Shown in pieces: positions 62,371-64,000 of a stretch of 64,000 nucleotides of DNA. Where the stretch lies: positions 248,001-312,000 of the forward strand of contig NSKG01000004.1 of NCBI GenBank assembly GCA_002287035.1, read 5' to 3'. The position numbers and the translations under genes were made by a program. The notes beneath the pieces were generated by a model. It was given only the letters and a program-made list of their open reading frames with translations, ran no database searches and had not been told where the DNA came from. The DNA is from Pseudomonas sp. WN033. Lineage in GTDB: Bacteria; Pseudomonadota; Gammaproteobacteria; Pseudomonadales; Pseudomonadaceae. The number at the start of each line of letters is the position of its first letter. The stretch's first letter is position 1.

Positions 62371-63594
62371 ATGGCTTCTTTTGAAGGTATCAAGAAAGTT
62401 GGCGTAATCGGCGCGGGCACCATGGGCCGCGGTATTGTTATGAACTTCATCAACGTCGGTTATCCGGTGGTCTGGCTGGATGTGAATGCTGAGATGCTGG
62501 AGAAGGGCGTTGAGGAAATTCGCAATGTCTACAAGCGTTCGGTCGCCCAGCAGCGTTTCGATGAGGCCGAGGCTGAAGCTCGCGTAGCGCGTTTGAGCAC
62601 TACCCAGAACTACGCCGATCTGGCGGACATGGATCTGGTAATCGAGGCTGTGTACGAGAACATGGACCTCAAGAAGAAGATCTTTGCTGAGCTGGATGCG
62701 GCAGTAAAACCTGAAGCCATTCTGGCTTCAAATACCTCTTACCTTGATATCGACGAGATCGCATCGGCCACCAAACGCCCTGCTCAGGTGCTGGGTCTGC
62801 ACTTCTTCAGCCCGGCGCATATCATGAAGCTGCTGGAAGTGGTGCGCGGCAAGGCGACCGATCCGAGCGTGCTGGAAGCCTGTCTGGCAGTGGGCCAGAA
62901 GATCAAGAAAGAAGCGGTGCTGGCCGGCAACTGCCATGGCTTCATCGGCAACCGGATGCTGGAGAAGTATTCGCGCCAGTCCCGCGAAGTGGTCCTTGAG
63001 GGCGCTACGCCCTGGCAGGTTGATCAGGCTCTGCAGGGCTTCGGCATGGCCATGGGGCCGTACCGTATGTATGACGTGGTGGGTGTTGATCTGGGCTGGC
63101 GTTCGCGGCAACTGGCTGGTATCGGTCGTGGTGAGCCGATTGTCTGGTTGGATAACAAGCTCTGCGAAATGGGCCGTTTCGGCCAGAAGAGTGGTCACGG
63201 TTTCTATCAGTACGAGCCGGGCAGCCGTCAGGCAATTCATGATCCGGAAACCGATCTGATGGCCCGTGAAGTGGCCGAGGAAGCCGGTTATACCCCGCGT
63301 GAAGTGGGTGATGAGGAAATTGTGCGTCGCTGTATTCTGGCTCTGGTCAACGAAGGTGCGCGTATTCTTGATGAGGGCTTTGCCGAGAGCGCCGAGGATA
63401 TCGACCGGGTCTACCTGTTCGGCTATGGTTTCCCGGCAGAGCGCGGTGGCCCGATGGCCTACGCCGATAGCCTGGGGCTGGATGTGGTGCTCAAGGAAAT
63501 TCGTGAGCTGGAAGCGGCTCAAGGTGAGTTCTGGAAGCCGGCTGCCGGGCTGGTCAAGCTGGCTGAGCAGGGCGGCAAGTTCCGCAAGGCTTGA
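62371..63594 (+). CDS. 3-hydroxyacyl-CoA dehydrogenase
   Basis: 407 residues. NAD-binding Rossmann fold VGVIGAGTMGRGIVMNF (about 10-26), catalytic region EAVYENMDLKKKIF, SNTSYLDI, and the His-containing LGLHFFSPAHIMKLLEVVRG; then the C-terminal dimer domain, duplicated (GNRMLEKYSRQ..., and a second half from about 300, VRRCILALVNEGARILDEGF, YGFPAERGGPM). It oxidises 3-hydroxyacyl-CoA in beta-oxidation. It lacks the hydratase half of FadB, so it is a single-function enzyme. ATG after GGCAGGAGG. Confidence 0.93.
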   Translation: MASFEGIKKVGVIGAGTMGRGIVMNFINVGYPVVWLDVNAEMLEKGVEEIRNVYKRSVAQQRFDEAEAEARVARLSTTQNYADLADMDLVIEAVYENMDLKKKIFAELDAAVKPEAILASNTSYLDIDEIASATKRPAQVLGLHFFSPAHIMKLLEVVRGKATDPSVLEACLAVGQKIKKEAVLAGNCHGFIGNRMLEKYSRQSREVVLEGATPWQVDQALQGFGMAMGPYRMYDVVGVDLGWRSRQLAGIGRGEPIVWLDNKLCEMGRFGQKSGHGFYQYEPGSRQAIHDPETDLMAREVAEEAGYTPREVGDEEIVRRCILALVNEGARILDEGFAESAEDIDRVYLFGYGFPAERGGPMAYADSLGLDVVLKEIRELEAAQGEFWKPAAGLVKLAEQGGKFRKA

Positions 63595-63599
63595 TACCG

Positions 63600-63660
63600 T
63601 TCACGGCTGCGGACCGCTCCTGCCGGAGGTGATGTTCCGGTAGCAGCGGCCCGTGGCCGC
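63600..63660. repeat. REP-like palindromic element, family C relative
   Basis: CGGCTGCGGACCGCTCCTGCCGG ... CCGGTAGCAGCGGCCCGTGGCCGCG: two GC-rich halves facing each other, with the TAGCAGCGGCC/GGCCGCGAA core seen at 10465-10538. It lies between convergent genes and may serve as terminator. Confidence 0.65.
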
Positions 63661-63680
63661 GAAACGAATTCAGTTATGCA

Positions 63681-64000
63681 TCAATTGGCGCTGCCGACCA
63701 CCGGTTCGCCATTGATTCGGGCTTCTTCCAGCATGATCTGGTAATGCTGCCCGTCGGTTTCTGTCTGGCTCAGGCGTACCAGCAGATACTGGTAATCCTT
63801 GGCGAACCACAGGGTGGTCTGGCGCTTGGCGTCGGGTTCGCGTACCCGTTCGACCTCGACCGCGTTGAATCGGCCGGCCTGGGTTGAAACCTGCTTCTCT
63901 CCGACTACCCGGAAATGGTAGTCATCAATATCGTCACCTTCGACCACCCGGTAGTGCATCTCCTGCTTACCGGCCATCAGGTCGCGCTGTAGCGCCAGTT
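63681..64000 (-). CDS. DUF3108 exported protein, C-terminal part (partial)
   Basis: The last 106 codons of a gene that runs past the right edge; the frame stays open to 64000. The segments QRDLMAGKQEMHYRVVEGDD, FRVVGEKQVSTQAGRFNAVE and TTLWFAKDYQYLLVRL fit the DUF3108 family, beta-rich periplasmic proteins of unknown role. The ATG at 63977 is an inner Met, not the start. Confidence 0.75.
   Translation of the reverse strand, partial: LALQRDLMAGKQEMHYRVVEGDDIDDYHFRVVGEKQVSTQAGRFNAVEVERVREPDAKRQTTLWFAKDYQYLLVRLSQTETDGQHYQIMLEEARINGEPVVGSAN

Overview
This window looks like chromosome of a motile, salt-tolerant gammaproteobacterium of the Pseudomonas/Halopseudomonas type. The reasons are a Pseudomonas-style FleQ/FleS/FleR flagellar regulon, PhaG- and RhlG-like lipid enzymes, Pseudomonas-style REP-like repeats, and three marine or halophile marks: an ectABC-ask ectoine operon, a PomAB (Na+-type) flagellar stator and four flagellins. 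The assignment is inferred from protein resemblance; no rRNA or tRNA gene was seen.

Layout. 1-2.3 kb: the end of a periplasmic solute-binding gene, an SDR and a PhaG-family enzyme. 2.5-31.2 kb: a nearly continuous flagellar cluster on the + strand: four tandem flagellins, flaG-fliD-fliS-fliS-fliT, fleQ, fleS-fleR, fliE-F-G-H-I-J, a STAS / PP2C-response regulator / HPt switch module (HsbA-HsbR-like), then fliK and fliL-M-N-O-P-Q-R-flhB. Readable promoters give a coherent cascade: sigma-54 sites (GG-N10-GC) before flagellin 2, fliD, fleS, fliE, fliK and fliL, and sigma-28 sites (TAAA-N15-GCCGATAA type) before flagellins 1, 3 and 4, before the second fliS, and before a distant chemoreceptor at 49.6 kb. 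31.3-33.0 kb: convergent pomAB.

33-43 kb: a SIMPL-domain protein, a Zur-box-controlled COG0523 GTPase plus DUF1826 pair (zinc starvation), two alpha/beta hydrolases, a PII-like protein and the ectoine operon (minus strand). 43-54.3 kb: rhlG, speA, an S8 serine protease autotransporter, a degenerate GGDEF protein, two chemoreceptors flanking an epoxide-hydrolase-like gene. 54.3-64 kb: a Fur-box-controlled IutA/ChtA-type receptor, a Cache-HD-GYP protein, a membrane-anchored BLUF photoreceptor, an acyltransferase, a secreted endonuclease I, a 3-hydroxyacyl-CoA dehydrogenase and a truncated DUF3108 gene.

At least three families of dispersed palindromic repeats sit between genes, including a tandem array between fleR and fliE. 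The most noteworthy points are the promoter split among the four flagellins, the sigma-54 promoter of fliL embedded in a perfect hairpin, the HsbAR-HPt module inside the fli operon, the ~165-residue insertion in the HD-GYP domain, and a BLUF photoreceptor with a C-terminal membrane anchor next to it.
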